A DNA stretch of 64,000 nt. It comes from BOG-908 sp964244615 (GTDB lineage: Bacteria > Pseudomonadota > Alphaproteobacteria > Acetobacterales > Acetobacteraceae). Made by a program: the position numbers and the translations under genes. The DNA is taken from assembly GCA_964244615.1 (NCBI GenBank), contig CAXTJP010000006.1, positions 1 to 64,000 on the forward strand, in the 5' to 3' direction. This document shows positions 18,364 through 26,955 of this stretch, piece by piece. Numbering within the stretch: the stretch's first letter is position 1; every line of letters starts with the position of its first letter. The notes under the pieces were generated by a model that saw only the letters and a list, made by a program, of their open reading frames with translations, did no database searches and had not been told where the DNA came from.

Positions 18364-19275
18364 ATGGCCGAGATCACCGCGACCCTCGTCAAGACGCTGC
18401 GCGAGCAGACCGGCGCGGGCATGATGGATTGCAAGCGTGCGCTGACCGAGACCGGCGGCGACCTCGACGGCGCGGTGGACTGGCTGCGCAAGAAGGGCCT
18501 GAGCCAGGCGGCCAAGAAGTCCGGCCGCGTCGCCGCCGAGGGCCTGGTCGGCGTGGTGTCGGAGAAGAACCGCGCCGCCATGGTCGAGGTGAACGCCGAG
18601 ACCGATTTCGTTGCCCGCAACGACCGGTTCCAGGCGTTCGTCGAGACCCTGGCGCGGGTGGCGCTCGATGTTGGCGAGGACGTGGAAGCGTTGCGCGACG
18701 CCCCGTTCCCCGGCGGCGAGCGCAGCGTGGGCGAAGAGCTGACCCACATGGTCGCCACCATCGGCGAGAACATGACGATACGGCGTGCCCGGGTCATGCG
18801 GGTCGGCAGCGGCGTGGTGGCCACCTACATGCACAACGCGCTCAAGCCCGGGCTGGGCAAGATCGGCGTGCTGGTGGCGCTGGAGGCGGCCTCCGAGCTG
18901 GACGGGTTGGAGACGCTGGGCCGGCAGATCGGCATGCACGTGGCCGCCACCCGGCCGGACGCGCTCGACATCGATGCCGTCGACCCAGCCGCCCTGGAGC
19001 GCGAGCGCGCGGTGCTGACCGAACAGGCGCGCGCCAGCGGCAAGCCGGACGCGGTGATCGCCAAGATGATCGAGGGCCGCATACGCAAATACTACGAGGA
19101 AGTGGTGCTGCTGGAGCAGGTCTGGGTGCATGACGGCGAGAGCCGGGTGCGCGCCGTGGTGCAAAAGGCCGGCGGCACGCTGGTGGGGTTCGAGCGCTTC
19201 ACCCTGGGCGAAGGCATCGAAAAGGCGCTGCCGGGCGATTTCGCGGCCGAGGTCGCGGCGGTCGCGGGCGTCTAG
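18364..19275 (+). CDS. tsf: translation elongation factor Ts
   Basis: A 303-residue guanine-nucleotide exchange factor for EF-Tu. Signature stretches are VKTLREQTGAGMMDCKRAL at the N-terminal UBA-like domain, EVNAETDFVARND, the core exchange domain with VATYMHNALKPGLGKIGVLV, and IRKYYEEVVLLEQ near the end. Length is usual for alphaproteobacteria. AGCGGAGA precedes the ATG. The rpsB-tsf pairing is near-universal. Confidence 0.98.
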   Translation: MAEITATLVKTLREQTGAGMMDCKRALTETGGDLDGAVDWLRKKGLSQAAKKSGRVAAEGLVGVVSEKNRAAMVEVNAETDFVARNDRFQAFVETLARVALDVGEDVEALRDAPFPGGERSVGEELTHMVATIGENMTIRRARVMRVGSGVVATYMHNALKPGLGKIGVLVALEAASELDGLETLGRQIGMHVAATRPDALDIDAVDPAALERERAVLTEQARASGKPDAVIAKMIEGRIRKYYEEVVLLEQVWVHDGESRVRAVVQKAGGTLVGFERFTLGEGIEKALPGDFAAEVAAVAGV

Positions 19276-19292
19276 CCCGCCATCCGGCGGGC
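19275..19292 (+). terminator. short hairpin after tsf
   Basis: GCCCGCC / GGCGGGC, 7 base pairs with loop ATCC, beginning on the last base of the tsf stop codon. No T-tract. It may attenuate reading into pyrH. Confidence 0.4.
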
Positions 19293-19394
19293 CGAAAAGA
19301 CGCTGTTCTTCGGCCGATTTCGCGGCGAGGGCGCCAGGGCAGTTTCAGTAAGACGCAAACCGCTCTAGCCTGCACCGAACTGCACGGACCGGAA

Positions 19395-20120
19395 ATGTCA
19401 GAGCCTGCCGCCCACAAGCGCGTCTTGCTGAAGATTTCGGGCGAGGCCCTGATGGGCCGGCGCGAGTACGGCCTGGACACCGAGATGGTCGGCCGGATCG
19501 CCGTCGATGTCGGCGACGTGGTGCGGCTGGGCGTGCAGGTCTGCCTGGTGATCGGCGGCGGCAACATCTTCCGCGGCGTCTCCGCGGCGGCCAGCGGCAT
19601 GGACCGGGCGCAGGCCGATCACATGGGCATGCTGGCCACCGTGATGAACGCGCTGGCCATGCAGACCGCGCTGGAAAAGCGGGGCACGCCCACGCGGGTG
19701 CAATCCGCCATCCCGATGGCCAGCGTGTGCGAACCCTACATCCGCAGGCGGGCCGAGCGGCACATGGAGAAGGGGCGGGTGGTGATCTTCGCCGCCGGCA
19801 CCGGCAACCCGTTCTTCACCACCGACACCGCCGCCGCCCTGCGCGCCGCCGAGATGGGCTGCGGCGCGCTGCTCAAAGGCACCCAGGTGGACGGCGTCTA
19901 CTCCGCCGACCCGCGGCACAACCCGGACGCCCGACGCTACGACGAGCTGACCTACCTCGAAGTCCTCTCGCGCGACCTCGGCGTCATGGACGCCGCCGCC
20001 ATTTCGCTGGCGCGCGAGAACAATTTGCCGATCATCGTGTTCAACATTCATGCCCCCGGCGCATTTGCGGCCGTGATGCGCGGCGAGGGCCTGTTCACGA
20101 AGATCGTGGAGCCTGCCTAG
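19395..20120 (+). CDS. pyrH: UMP kinase
   Basis: A 241-residue hexameric UMP kinase of the amino-acid-kinase fold, making UDP for nucleotide and peptidoglycan precursor synthesis. Motifs: VLLKISGEALMG at the N-terminus, the glycine-rich VIGGGNIFRG, FAAGTGNPFFTTDTAAALRA and KGTQVDGVYSADP. Length is as expected. It sits in the conserved tsf-pyrH-frr order with gaps of 119 and 45 bases. Confidence 0.98.
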   Translation: MSEPAAHKRVLLKISGEALMGRREYGLDTEMVGRIAVDVGDVVRLGVQVCLVIGGGNIFRGVSAAASGMDRAQADHMGMLATVMNALAMQTALEKRGTPTRVQSAIPMASVCEPYIRRRAERHMEKGRVVIFAAGTGNPFFTTDTAAALRAAEMGCGALLKGTQVDGVYSADPRHNPDARRYDELTYLEVLSRDLGVMDAAAISLARENNLPIIVFNIHAPGAFAAVMRGEGLFTKIVEPA

Positions 20121-20165
20121 GCGGTCGCCTTTTCACGACCCTGAGCTGAACGCTGGAGACTGCAA

Positions 20166-20729
20166 GTGGCTGACCTGACCGCCTTGAAGGAAGATCTCGC
20201 CCGCCGCATGGATGGTGCGCTGGAAACGCTGCGGCGCGACTTCGCGGGCCTGCGTGCCGGCCGCGCCAGCCCCGGCCTGCTGGAGCCGGTGCGGGTGGAG
20301 GCCTACGGCAACGAGGTGCCGATCACCCAGGTCGGCACGATCGGCGTGCCGGAGCCGCGCATGCTGACGGTGCAGGTGTGGGATCGCACCCTGGTCGGCG
20401 CGGTGGAGCGCGCCATACGCGACTCGGGGCTCGGCCTGAACCCCGGTTCCGACGGCCAGACCGTGCGCGTGCCGATCCCGCAGCTGACCGCCGAGCGCCG
20501 CACCGAACTGGCCCGCGCGGCCGGCCGCTACGCCGAGAGCGCGCGCATCGCGGTGCGCGGCGTGCGTCGCGACGGCATGGACCAGATCAAGGCGGCCGAG
20601 AAGAAGAACGAGATCAGCGAGGACGATTTGGGCAGCTGGTCCACGGAGGTGCAGAAGCTGACCGATGCCCAGATCAGGCGCATCGACGAGCAGCTGGCCG
20701 GCAAAGAAACCGAGATCAAGCAGGTCTGA
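20166..20729 (+). CDS. frr: ribosome recycling factor
   Basis: A 187-residue tRNA-mimic protein that, with EF-G, splits post-termination ribosomes. Recognised by FAGLRAGRASPGLLEPVRVE, VPITQVGTIGVPEPRMLTVQ, LNPGSDGQTVRVPIP and the helical C-terminal part with KKNEISEDDL. It begins with GTG at 20166; CTGGAGA lies 9 bases upstream. The uppS GTG begins 7 bases after its stop. Confidence 0.98.
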   Translation: MADLTALKEDLARRMDGALETLRRDFAGLRAGRASPGLLEPVRVEAYGNEVPITQVGTIGVPEPRMLTVQVWDRTLVGAVERAIRDSGLGLNPGSDGQTVRVPIPQLTAERRTELARAAGRYAESARIAVRGVRRDGMDQIKAAEKKNEISEDDLGSWSTEVQKLTDAQIRRIDEQLAGKETEIKQV

Positions 20730-20736
20730 GACGAGC

Positions 20737-21510
20737 GTGGCGCTCCTCGACACGCAGGCTGCCGAGACGCTGGCGGTGCCGGCCGGGTCGGCCAGTGCCG
20801 AGGCGCGGCAGCCCCGTCACGTCGCCATCATCATGGACGGCAACGGCCGCTGGGCCAGCGCGCGCCACCTGCCGCGGGTTGCCGGCCACCGCGCCGGCGC
20901 GCAGGCGGTGCGGCGCACCATCGAGGCGGCAATACGCAACAAGGTCGGCTGGCTGACCCTCTACGCCTTCAGCAGCGAGAACTGGCAGCGGCCGGAGGAC
21001 GAGATCTCCGACCTGACCGGGCTGTTGCGCCACTACCTGCGCTACGAAGTGGCCGAGTTGCACCGCGAGCGGGTGCGGCTGCGCGCCATCGGCGACCGCG
21101 CCCGTTTCGGCCTCGACATCGCGCGCGAACTGGCCGAGGCGGAGGCGCTGACCCAGGGCAACACCAGGCTGAACCTGACGGTGGCGCTGTCCTATGGCGG
21201 GCGCTCGGAGATCGTGGCCGCCGCGCGTGCCGTGGCGCAGGCGGCCGCCAGCGGCACGCTGGACCCGGCCGGCCTGACCGAGGAGGCGTTCTCCGGCTTC
21301 CTGTTCACCGCCGGCATGCCGGATCCCGACCTCGTCATACGCACCAGCGGCGAGCGGCGCGTCTCCAACTTCCTGCTGTGGCAGGCCGCCTACGCCGAGT
21401 ACCTGTTCCCCGAGGTGCTCTGGCCAGATTTCAACGCCGAGCATTTCGAGAGCGCGCTGGCGGATTTCGCCGCCCGGGACCGGCGCTACGGCGCGCGCTC
21501 CGGCTTGTGA
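20737..21510 (+). CDS. uppS: undecaprenyl diphosphate synthase (cis-prenyltransferase)
   Basis: A 257-residue cis-prenyltransferase that makes the C55 carrier lipid for peptidoglycan and LPS O-units. Motifs: HVAIIMDGNGRWA (catalytic Asp), TLYAFSSENWQRP and the C-terminal RTSGERRVSNFLLWQAAYAE. GTG at 20737 is chosen because it follows frr directly and matches family length; longer in-frame starts lie inside frr. It is positioned upstream of cdsA and dxr, linking isoprenoid supply with carrier-lipid synthesis. Confidence 0.97.
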   Translation: MALLDTQAAETLAVPAGSASAEARQPRHVAIIMDGNGRWASARHLPRVAGHRAGAQAVRRTIEAAIRNKVGWLTLYAFSSENWQRPEDEISDLTGLLRHYLRYEVAELHRERVRLRAIGDRARFGLDIARELAEAEALTQGNTRLNLTVALSYGGRSEIVAAARAVAQAAASGTLDPAGLTEEAFSGFLFTAGMPDPDLVIRTSGERRVSNFLLWQAAYAEYLFPEVLWPDFNAEHFESALADFAARDRRYGARSGL

Positions 21511-21604
21511 ACACGCCGATGACCCGGCAGCCCTGGCCGGAAACATGTCCGGCGGCACCGACTCGCTTGTGTCTGCCTGACATGCCTGCAGGGCAGGCCG
21601 TCCG

Positions 21605-22243
21605 GTGAGCGATGCGCGGTGGCGTGATCTCGGCGTGCGCGCCGCGTCGGGCGTGGTGCTGGCGTTGCTGGCCCTGGGCTGCATCTGGCTCGGCGGGACC
21701 GTGTGGCTGGTCTGTGTCGGTCTGCTCGCGGCCGGCATGGCTGCCGAGTGGATCGGGCTGTGCGGCCGCCTCGGCGTGCGCTTCTGGGTGGCGGGCGCAC
21801 TCTACATCAGTCCGGCCGTGATCGCCCTCGTCTGGCTCCGCCACCTGCCGGACGGGCTGCACTGGGTGCTGTTCCTGGCGGTGATCGTCTGTGCCGGCGA
21901 TATCGGCGCCTACCTCGTCGGCCGGCTGGTCGGCGGTCCGCGTCTGGCGCCGCGCATCTCGCCGGGCAAGACCTGGTCGGGCGCCCTGGGCGGCACGCTG
22001 TGCGCCGTCGCGGCAGGGGTCGCCGTGGCGCCGGCCTACCCCGCGGCGTCGGCACCCGCGGCTTTGCTTCTGAGCCTGGTGGCGCAGGCCGGCGATCTGC
22101 TGGAAAGTGCCATGAAGCGTCGTTTCGGGGTCAAGGATTCGGGCAGCCTCATCCCCGGCCACGGCGGCCTGCTCGACCGGCTGGACGGTGTGTTGACCGC
22201 CGCGCCGGTCGCGGCGCTGCTGTCGCTGGCGACGTGGCGATAG
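21605..22243 (+). CDS. cdsA: phosphatidate cytidylyltransferase
   Basis: A 212-residue integral membrane CDP-diacylglycerol synthase that activates phosphatidic acid for phospholipid synthesis. The C-terminal signature is intact: SAMKRRFGVKDSGSLIPGHGG then DRLD. About six membrane segments are visible. It is shorter than the E. coli enzyme (285 residues), mainly at the N-terminus and between helices, which is seen in other alphaproteobacteria. GTG start; the 94-base gap after uppS shows no clear site. Confidence 0.93.
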   Translation: MSDARWRDLGVRAASGVVLALLALGCIWLGGTVWLVCVGLLAAGMAAEWIGLCGRLGVRFWVAGALYISPAVIALVWLRHLPDGLHWVLFLAVIVCAGDIGAYLVGRLVGGPRLAPRISPGKTWSGALGGTLCAVAAGVAVAPAYPAASAPAALLLSLVAQAGDLLESAMKRRFGVKDSGSLIPGHGGLLDRLDGVLTAAPVAALLSLATWR

Positions 22244-22256
22244 GGTTGGAGCGCGC

Positions 22257-23417
22257 ATGAAGACGATCACCGTCCTGGGCAGCACCGGCAGCATCGGCTG
22301 CAGCACGGTGGACCTGCTGGCCTCGCACCGCGATCGCTACCGCGTGCTGGCGCTGGTCGCCAACAGCCGGGCCGAGGCGCTGGCCGTTCAGGCCCGGTCG
22401 CTGGGCGCGGAGCTGGCCGTGTGCAGCGATCCCTCGATGCATCGCACGCTGGCCGACTGCCTGGCGGGCAGCGGTGTACGCGTGGCCTGCGGGCCGGACG
22501 CGGTGCTGGCGGCCGCGCGAACGGGGGCGGACTGGACCATGGCGGCCATCACCGGCATGGCCGGGCTGGCGCCCACGCTTGCCGCGGCCGAGGGTGGCGG
22601 CGCCATCGCCCTGGCCAACAAGGAGGCGATCGTCTCGGCCGGCGACGTCCTGCTGCGTGCCGTGGCCGCGGCGGGCGCCACCCTGCTGCCGGTCGATTCC
22701 GAGCACAACGCCATCTTTCAGGCGCTGGCCGGCAGCGACCGCTCGGCACTCGAGAAGATCATCCTGACGGCGTCCGGCGGCCCGTTCCGCACCGCCTCGG
22801 TCGAGGAGATGGCGCGCGCCACGCCGGAGATGGCCCTTCGCCACCCTATCTGGTCGATGGGCGCCAAGATCAGCATCGATTCGGCCACCCTGTTCAACAA
22901 GGGGCTGGAGGTGATCGAGGCCGCCCGCCTGTTCGCCCTGCGGCCGGACGAGATCGAGGTGCTGGTGCACCCGCAATCGGTGGTGCACGGCCTGGTCTGC
23001 TACCGCGACGGCAGCGTGCTGGCGCAAATGGGCGCGCCCGACATGCGCATCCCGATCGCCCACACGCTGGCCTGGCCGGAGCGGCTGGCCACCACCTCGC
23101 CACGGCTGAACCTGGCCGCAATCGGCCGGCTGGAGTTCGAGCCACCGGACGAGACGCGGTTTCCCGCCCTGCGCATCGCGCGCGAGGCCTTGCGCGAAGG
23201 GGCGGGCGCACCGACCATCCTGAACGCCGCCAACGAGATCGCGGTCGCCGCCTTTCTCGACCGCCGCATCGGCTTCCTCGACATCGCCGCGGTGGTCGCC
23301 TCGGTGCTGGACCGCCTCGGCACCTGCCCGGCGGACACGCTGGACGCCGTGGTCTCGCTCGACGCGCGCGCGCGTCGATGCGCGGCGGATCACGCCACGG
23401 CACGGGCAGCGGCCTAG
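22257..23417 (+). CDS. dxr: 1-deoxy-D-xylulose 5-phosphate reductoisomerase
   Basis: A 386-residue NADPH-dependent enzyme of the MEP isoprenoid pathway, converting DXP to MEP. The N-terminal Rossmann motif is TVLGSTGSIGCSTVDLL. Catalytic regions are NKEAIVSAG, LLPVDSEHNAIFQAL, TASGGPFR, MGAKISIDSATLFNKGLE and VHPQSVVHGLV, with AQMGAPDMRIPI beyond. Length and motifs are normal. It starts 13 bases after cdsA. In most relatives rseP follows directly; here another gene is inserted. Confidence 0.97.
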   Translation: MKTITVLGSTGSIGCSTVDLLASHRDRYRVLALVANSRAEALAVQARSLGAELAVCSDPSMHRTLADCLAGSGVRVACGPDAVLAAARTGADWTMAAITGMAGLAPTLAAAEGGGAIALANKEAIVSAGDVLLRAVAAAGATLLPVDSEHNAIFQALAGSDRSALEKIILTASGGPFRTASVEEMARATPEMALRHPIWSMGAKISIDSATLFNKGLEVIEAARLFALRPDEIEVLVHPQSVVHGLVCYRDGSVLAQMGAPDMRIPIAHTLAWPERLATTSPRLNLAAIGRLEFEPPDETRFPALRIAREALREGAGAPTILNAANEIAVAAFLDRRIGFLDIAAVVASVLDRLGTCPADTLDAVVSLDARARRCAADHATARAAA

Positions 23418-23461
23418 GCGACGACCAAAAGTCTGAGGGGTCTGAATATGAGGATTTTTTG

Positions 23462-24256
23462 ATGGTTCCGAAGGTCCGTCCACCAAAGCTGGGCTCTGGC
23501 TACTTTGCATCGTCCCGTCGCCGCGCGTTGACTTGGGCCTCGCTACTCGCCTCGGGGCTGATAGCCGATTTGGCGTCGGCGGCTCCGACCAACACGCCAC
23601 ACGGTGCTGGCGATGACGGAACCAAGCCAATAGTCGATGCCCATGAAGACATTCGGACAAAGCAGCAAGTCGCAACCGACTCGAGCGCTGTCACCGACGT
23701 CATCATGCGCGAGCGCTTGGCCCGGGAGACCCACGACTGGGCGGAGGATGCAGCGTGCTTCCATCCGGACGCAGTCGTCGAAGTCTCTTGGTTCAAGGGT
23801 AGCGGCGCTGCGTTCGTCGAAGCGGGGAGAAACAACCCCGACACGCAAACCGTGCATTTCGATTCGATGAGCCCCGGCGTCGTCTGGCTCAAGGACGACC
23901 GCGCGATTGCCGACACGGCGTGTGCGGTCCACACCTTCTCGGTGCTGGACGACATCGAGGTCAGCACGACGAGCTACACGCGACTGTTGTGGCGAGTTCA
24001 GCAATCGGGAGGGCAGTGGCTCATCCGTGGGCTTCGCGGCATCTACATCCGAGATACGCTGATCCCGCGCGACCCGAACAAGGTCCCGAAGTTGGACGAA
24101 GGGAAGCTTCGCGGGTTTCGTCCCTCCTACCGCTACCTCAGCTACATCCTCACCGCCGGGGGGAGCCCCGCCCACAACGACCTTCCAGGCGTGGACCGGC
24201 CCGAGATGATCGCCGCGTTGAGAGCCGCGGAGCGCGCATGGCTGCAACAGGGCTGA
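23462..24256 (+). CDS. exported SnoaL/NTF2-like protein (putative Tat signal)
   Basis: A 264-residue protein with a twin-arginine-like signal (SSRRRALTWASLLASGL, cleavage near ASA/AP at residue 41) and an NTF2/SnoaL-like domain (about residues 70-200). Domain features are VIMRERLARETHDWAEDAACFHPDAVVEVSWFKG split by loops, TQTVHFDSMSPGVVWLKDD and LLWRVQQSGGQWLIRGLRGIY. The fold is shared by isomerases, dehydratases and binding proteins, so activity cannot be assigned. ATG 23462 follows GAGG. Base composition is visibly less GC-biased than its neighbours, and it splits the usual dxr-rseP pair, pointing to a later insertion. Confidence 0.75.
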   Translation: MVPKVRPPKLGSGYFASSRRRALTWASLLASGLIADLASAAPTNTPHGAGDDGTKPIVDAHEDIRTKQQVATDSSAVTDVIMRERLARETHDWAEDAACFHPDAVVEVSWFKGSGAAFVEAGRNNPDTQTVHFDSMSPGVVWLKDDRAIADTACAVHTFSVLDDIEVSTTSYTRLLWRVQQSGGQWLIRGLRGIYIRDTLIPRDPNKVPKLDEGKLRGFRPSYRYLSYILTAGGSPAHNDLPGVDRPEMIAALRAAERAWLQQG

Positions 24257-24384
24257 AGGTCCACCATCAGCGGTCGACGACAGCATCCTTTTCGGGAGCC
24301 GACGAATGAGGATCATCACTGTCGAGAACACATCGTCGATCCTGTCATCGAGAAAGCGACGCACGCGGCTCTGGCGGCAGGGTG

Positions 24385-24390
24385 TATAAT
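24385..24390 (+). promoter_or_regulatory. candidate -10 box upstream of rseP
   Basis: A perfect TATAAT preceded directly by GTG, 82 bases before rseP in an A/T-richer patch. No convincing -35 box is found at 16-18 bases. It may give rseP its own promoter after the inserted SnoaL-like gene. Confidence 0.3.
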
Positions 24391-24408
24391 CTTTTGTTTT
24401 ACCTTGCG

Positions 24409-24449
24409 AGAAGGCCTTCTTTCTTGAAAGAAAGAAGCAAATAACTTCT
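24409..24449. repeat. A/T-tract hairpin element, variant form, copy E
   Basis: An inner palindrome CTTCTTTCTT/AAGAAAGAAG (24416-24437) is enclosed by AGAAG (24409-24413) and CTTCT (24445-24449). The same layout, with near-identical inner sequence, recurs at 52093-52128. It precedes rseP by 22 bases. Confidence 0.7.
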
Positions 24450-24471
24450 GTTAATTTAGGTAGGGAATTCT

Positions 24472-25575
24472 ATGGCGCATTTTCTTCAGACGATTGGCAG
24501 TTTTGCCCTGGTGCTTGGTGTGCTCGTCGTGATTCACGAGATGGGGCACTACCTTGCCGCCCGCTGGCGCGGCTTTGAGGTTGAGGCGTTTTCGATTGGG
24601 TTCGGCCCGACCCTGCTGTCCTGGACCGACCGGCACGGCACGGTCTGGAAGCTGTGCCTGCTGCCGCTCGGCGGGTTCGTGAAAATGCCCGGCATGGCGG
24701 TGAACGTGGCCGACGAGCGGCCGACCGACGAGGCCGCCGCGGCCGGCGGCCGTGCCTATTTCCAGACCTCGGTCGGCTCGCGCGCCATCGTCGCGGCCGC
24801 GGGCCCGATCGCCAACTTCCTGCTGGCCGTGGTGCTGTTCTCGGCGCTGTACGCGACGGTCGGCCGCCAGGTCCCGCTCGCCGTGGTGGGCGAGGTGGCG
24901 GCGGGCAGCTCGGCCGCCGATGCCGGGCTGAAGCAGGGCGACGTCATACGCGCCATCGACGGCACGAAGGTGGCGCTGTTCGAGGATCTGCGCCGCATCG
25001 TGGCCGGCAATGCCGGGCATACGCTCAGCCTGGCCGTCCATCGCGGCGCCCAGGACCTGACGGTGCCGGTGACCATCAAGCCGGCGACGCCGGGGGACCT
25101 GTCGGTCGGGCGTCTGGGCGTCGGCGCGGGCGAGGCGGCAACCATGCGCCTCGATCCCGCCTCGGCCGTGGTGGCCGGGGTGAAGCAGACCGGCCTGGTG
25201 CTGTGGCAGACGCTGAAGGGGCTCGGCCACATCCTGACCACCGGCCAGGGCGTGCGCGAGCTCGGCGGCCCGATCGCCATCGCCAGCATGTCCGGCCAGG
25301 TGGCGCAGCTCGGCATCGTCAGCCTGATCGGCTTCATCGCCCTGCTGTCGATCAATCTCGGCCTGATGAACCTGCTGCCGATCCCGATCCTCGATGGCGG
25401 CCACCTGATGTTCTACGCGGCCGAGGCGGTGCGCGGCCGGCCGCTGCCGCCGCGCGCGCTGGATTACGGCTATCGCGTGGGCTTCGCCATCATCGGCTCG
25501 CTGTTCATCTTCATTTCCTGGAACGACCTGGTCCACACCGGCGCCGTCCGCTGGGTCAGCCACCTGATCGGCTGA
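24472..25575 (+). CDS. rseP: site-2 intramembrane zinc protease RseP
   Basis: A 367-residue intramembrane metalloprotease (S2P family) that cleaves anti-sigma factors and signal-peptide remnants. HEMGH (residues 22-26) lies in the first membrane helix. A PDZ domain spans about residues 120-200 (SAADAGLKQGDVIRAIDG), and the LDGGH motif is near residue 306 in the third helix, followed by a final helix. One PDZ domain is evident where E. coli has two, as in many alphaproteobacteria. The usual downstream bamA is absent; surA follows in the opposite direction 28 bases away. Confidence 0.95.
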   Translation: MAHFLQTIGSFALVLGVLVVIHEMGHYLAARWRGFEVEAFSIGFGPTLLSWTDRHGTVWKLCLLPLGGFVKMPGMAVNVADERPTDEAAAAGGRAYFQTSVGSRAIVAAAGPIANFLLAVVLFSALYATVGRQVPLAVVGEVAAGSSAADAGLKQGDVIRAIDGTKVALFEDLRRIVAGNAGHTLSLAVHRGAQDLTVPVTIKPATPGDLSVGRLGVGAGEAATMRLDPASAVVAGVKQTGLVLWQTLKGLGHILTTGQGVRELGGPIAIASMSGQVAQLGIVSLIGFIALLSINLGLMNLLPIPILDGGHLMFYAAEAVRGRPLPPRALDYGYRVGFAIIGSLFIFISWNDLVHTGAVRWVSHLIG

Positions 25576-25603
25576 ACGGCCAGCGCGCTGCCCGACCGAA
25601 CAC

Positions 25604-26911
25604 TCAGGTTCTTTGGTCGATCAGGGCACGCCGCTTCAAATCCTGCTGGAGCTGGCGCGAGGCGAGTTCGACCCGTTCCGCCACCAGCTGGTTGGCGATG
25701 TCCTCATGCGACATCGCCGCCATGTTCTTCTGGTCGCGCGCACACACCATGACCACCAGGATACCATCGGTGGTGACCAGCGCCTTGCTCGCCTGGCCGA
25801 CCGGGAGGCCGCCGAGCAGCGACTGCATCGGGCCGCTCAGCCGGTCCAGGCGCACCGGGCCGGGATCGGTGGCGCGCTTGCTGCCGGCGGCGCGCCCCGC
25901 GGCCTCGATGTCGGCGCAGCTATGGGCGGATTTGCTCAGCGCCTGGCCGTCCGCCAGCGCCTTGCGCTGCTCTGGCGTGGGGTTCTGCGGATCGAGCGGC
26001 GTGCTGAACGAGTAGAAGGACTGGCGCAGCGTCAGCACCGTCGCCAGGTCCGAGCCCACCTGGCGCTTCTCCTGCAGGGTCACCACGTCGTAGCCGCCGG
26101 CCACGCGTACCGGGTTGCTGATGGCGCCGACCGGCATTTGCGCCACGAGTCCCGCGACCGTCGGGTCGAGCTGGTCCGGCCTGACCCAGCCGAGCGAGCC
26201 GCCTTCGAGCGCGGTCTGGCTCTGGCTGAACTCGGCGGCCACGATCCCGAACGGGGCGCCGGCATGAAGCTGCTGGATCACCGTGTCGGCAAAGCGCTTC
26301 GCGTCGTTCAGGTGCGACGGGTCTTCGGCGGCGACGAAGATTTCGCCCAGCCGGTATTGCGGCTGGCCCTGCTGTTCGCGGAAGATCTTTTCCTGCTCGG
26401 CGATCTCGCCTTCGGTGATGCGGCCGCGCTCGGACAGCTCCTGGCGCAGCACCCGCGTCCAGCCGAGCTGGGTGCGTATCTGCGCGATCAGCGTGGAGGG
26501 GGAGACGCCCTGGCCCGACAGCTTGGCCTGCAGCCCGCCGGGCGGCAGGTGGTTCCGCTGTTCGATGTCGCCGATGGCATGGGCCACGTCGATGTCCGGC
26601 ACGGCGATCTTGCGGCGCTGGATCTCCTGCATGCGCAGCCGGTCGTCGATCAGCTCGCGGGTGATCTGCGGCCGCAGCCGCTTCAGCGTGTCGGCGGCGA
26701 TCGGCTGGCCGGTGGTCAGCGCGAACAGGCGGGCGCGGTTGTCCACGTCGGCCCGGGTGATCACCTCGCCGTTGACCACCGCCACGATGCCGTCGGCCGG
26801 CTCGGCGGGCGTGGCCGGCGCCGGCGCCGGTTTGGTCAGCGCCACCGGCGTGGCGGCTCGTGTCGCGAGCGGAGCGGAGACCAGCAGGGCGGCGAGCAGG
26901 GCATTGCGCAT
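25604..26911 (-). CDS. surA: periplasmic chaperone/peptidyl-prolyl isomerase SurA
   Basis: A 435-residue periplasmic folding factor for outer-membrane proteins. A signal peptide (LLAALLVSAPLATRA/A) is followed by the SurA N-domain (DGIVAVVNGEVITRADVDNR, a helical RPQITRELIDDRLRMQE core), a parvulin domain at about residues 185-295 (YRLGEIFVAAED, GGSLGWVRPDQL, GGYDVVTLQEKR) and a second, diverged region. ATG 26911 is chosen because it starts the signal peptide; upstream in-frame codons fall in the lptD-surA gap. It follows lptD as in other alphaproteobacteria, but the usual pdxA and rsmA do not follow. Confidence 0.93.
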   Translation of the reverse strand: MRNALLAALLVSAPLATRAATPVALTKPAPAPATPAEPADGIVAVVNGEVITRADVDNRARLFALTTGQPIAADTLKRLRPQITRELIDDRLRMQEIQRRKIAVPDIDVAHAIGDIEQRNHLPPGGLQAKLSGQGVSPSTLIAQIRTQLGWTRVLRQELSERGRITEGEIAEQEKIFREQQGQPQYRLGEIFVAAEDPSHLNDAKRFADTVIQQLHAGAPFGIVAAEFSQSQTALEGGSLGWVRPDQLDPTVAGLVAQMPVGAISNPVRVAGGYDVVTLQEKRQVGSDLATVLTLRQSFYSFSTPLDPQNPTPEQRKALADGQALSKSAHSCADIEAAGRAAGSKRATDPGPVRLDRLSGPMQSLLGGLPVGQASKALVTTDGILVVMVCARDQKNMAAMSHEDIANQLVAERVELASRQLQQDLKRRALIDQRT

Positions 26912-26955
26912 GAACGGACCTAGCAGAAGGTAGACGGGCGACCGGCGGAGACTAG

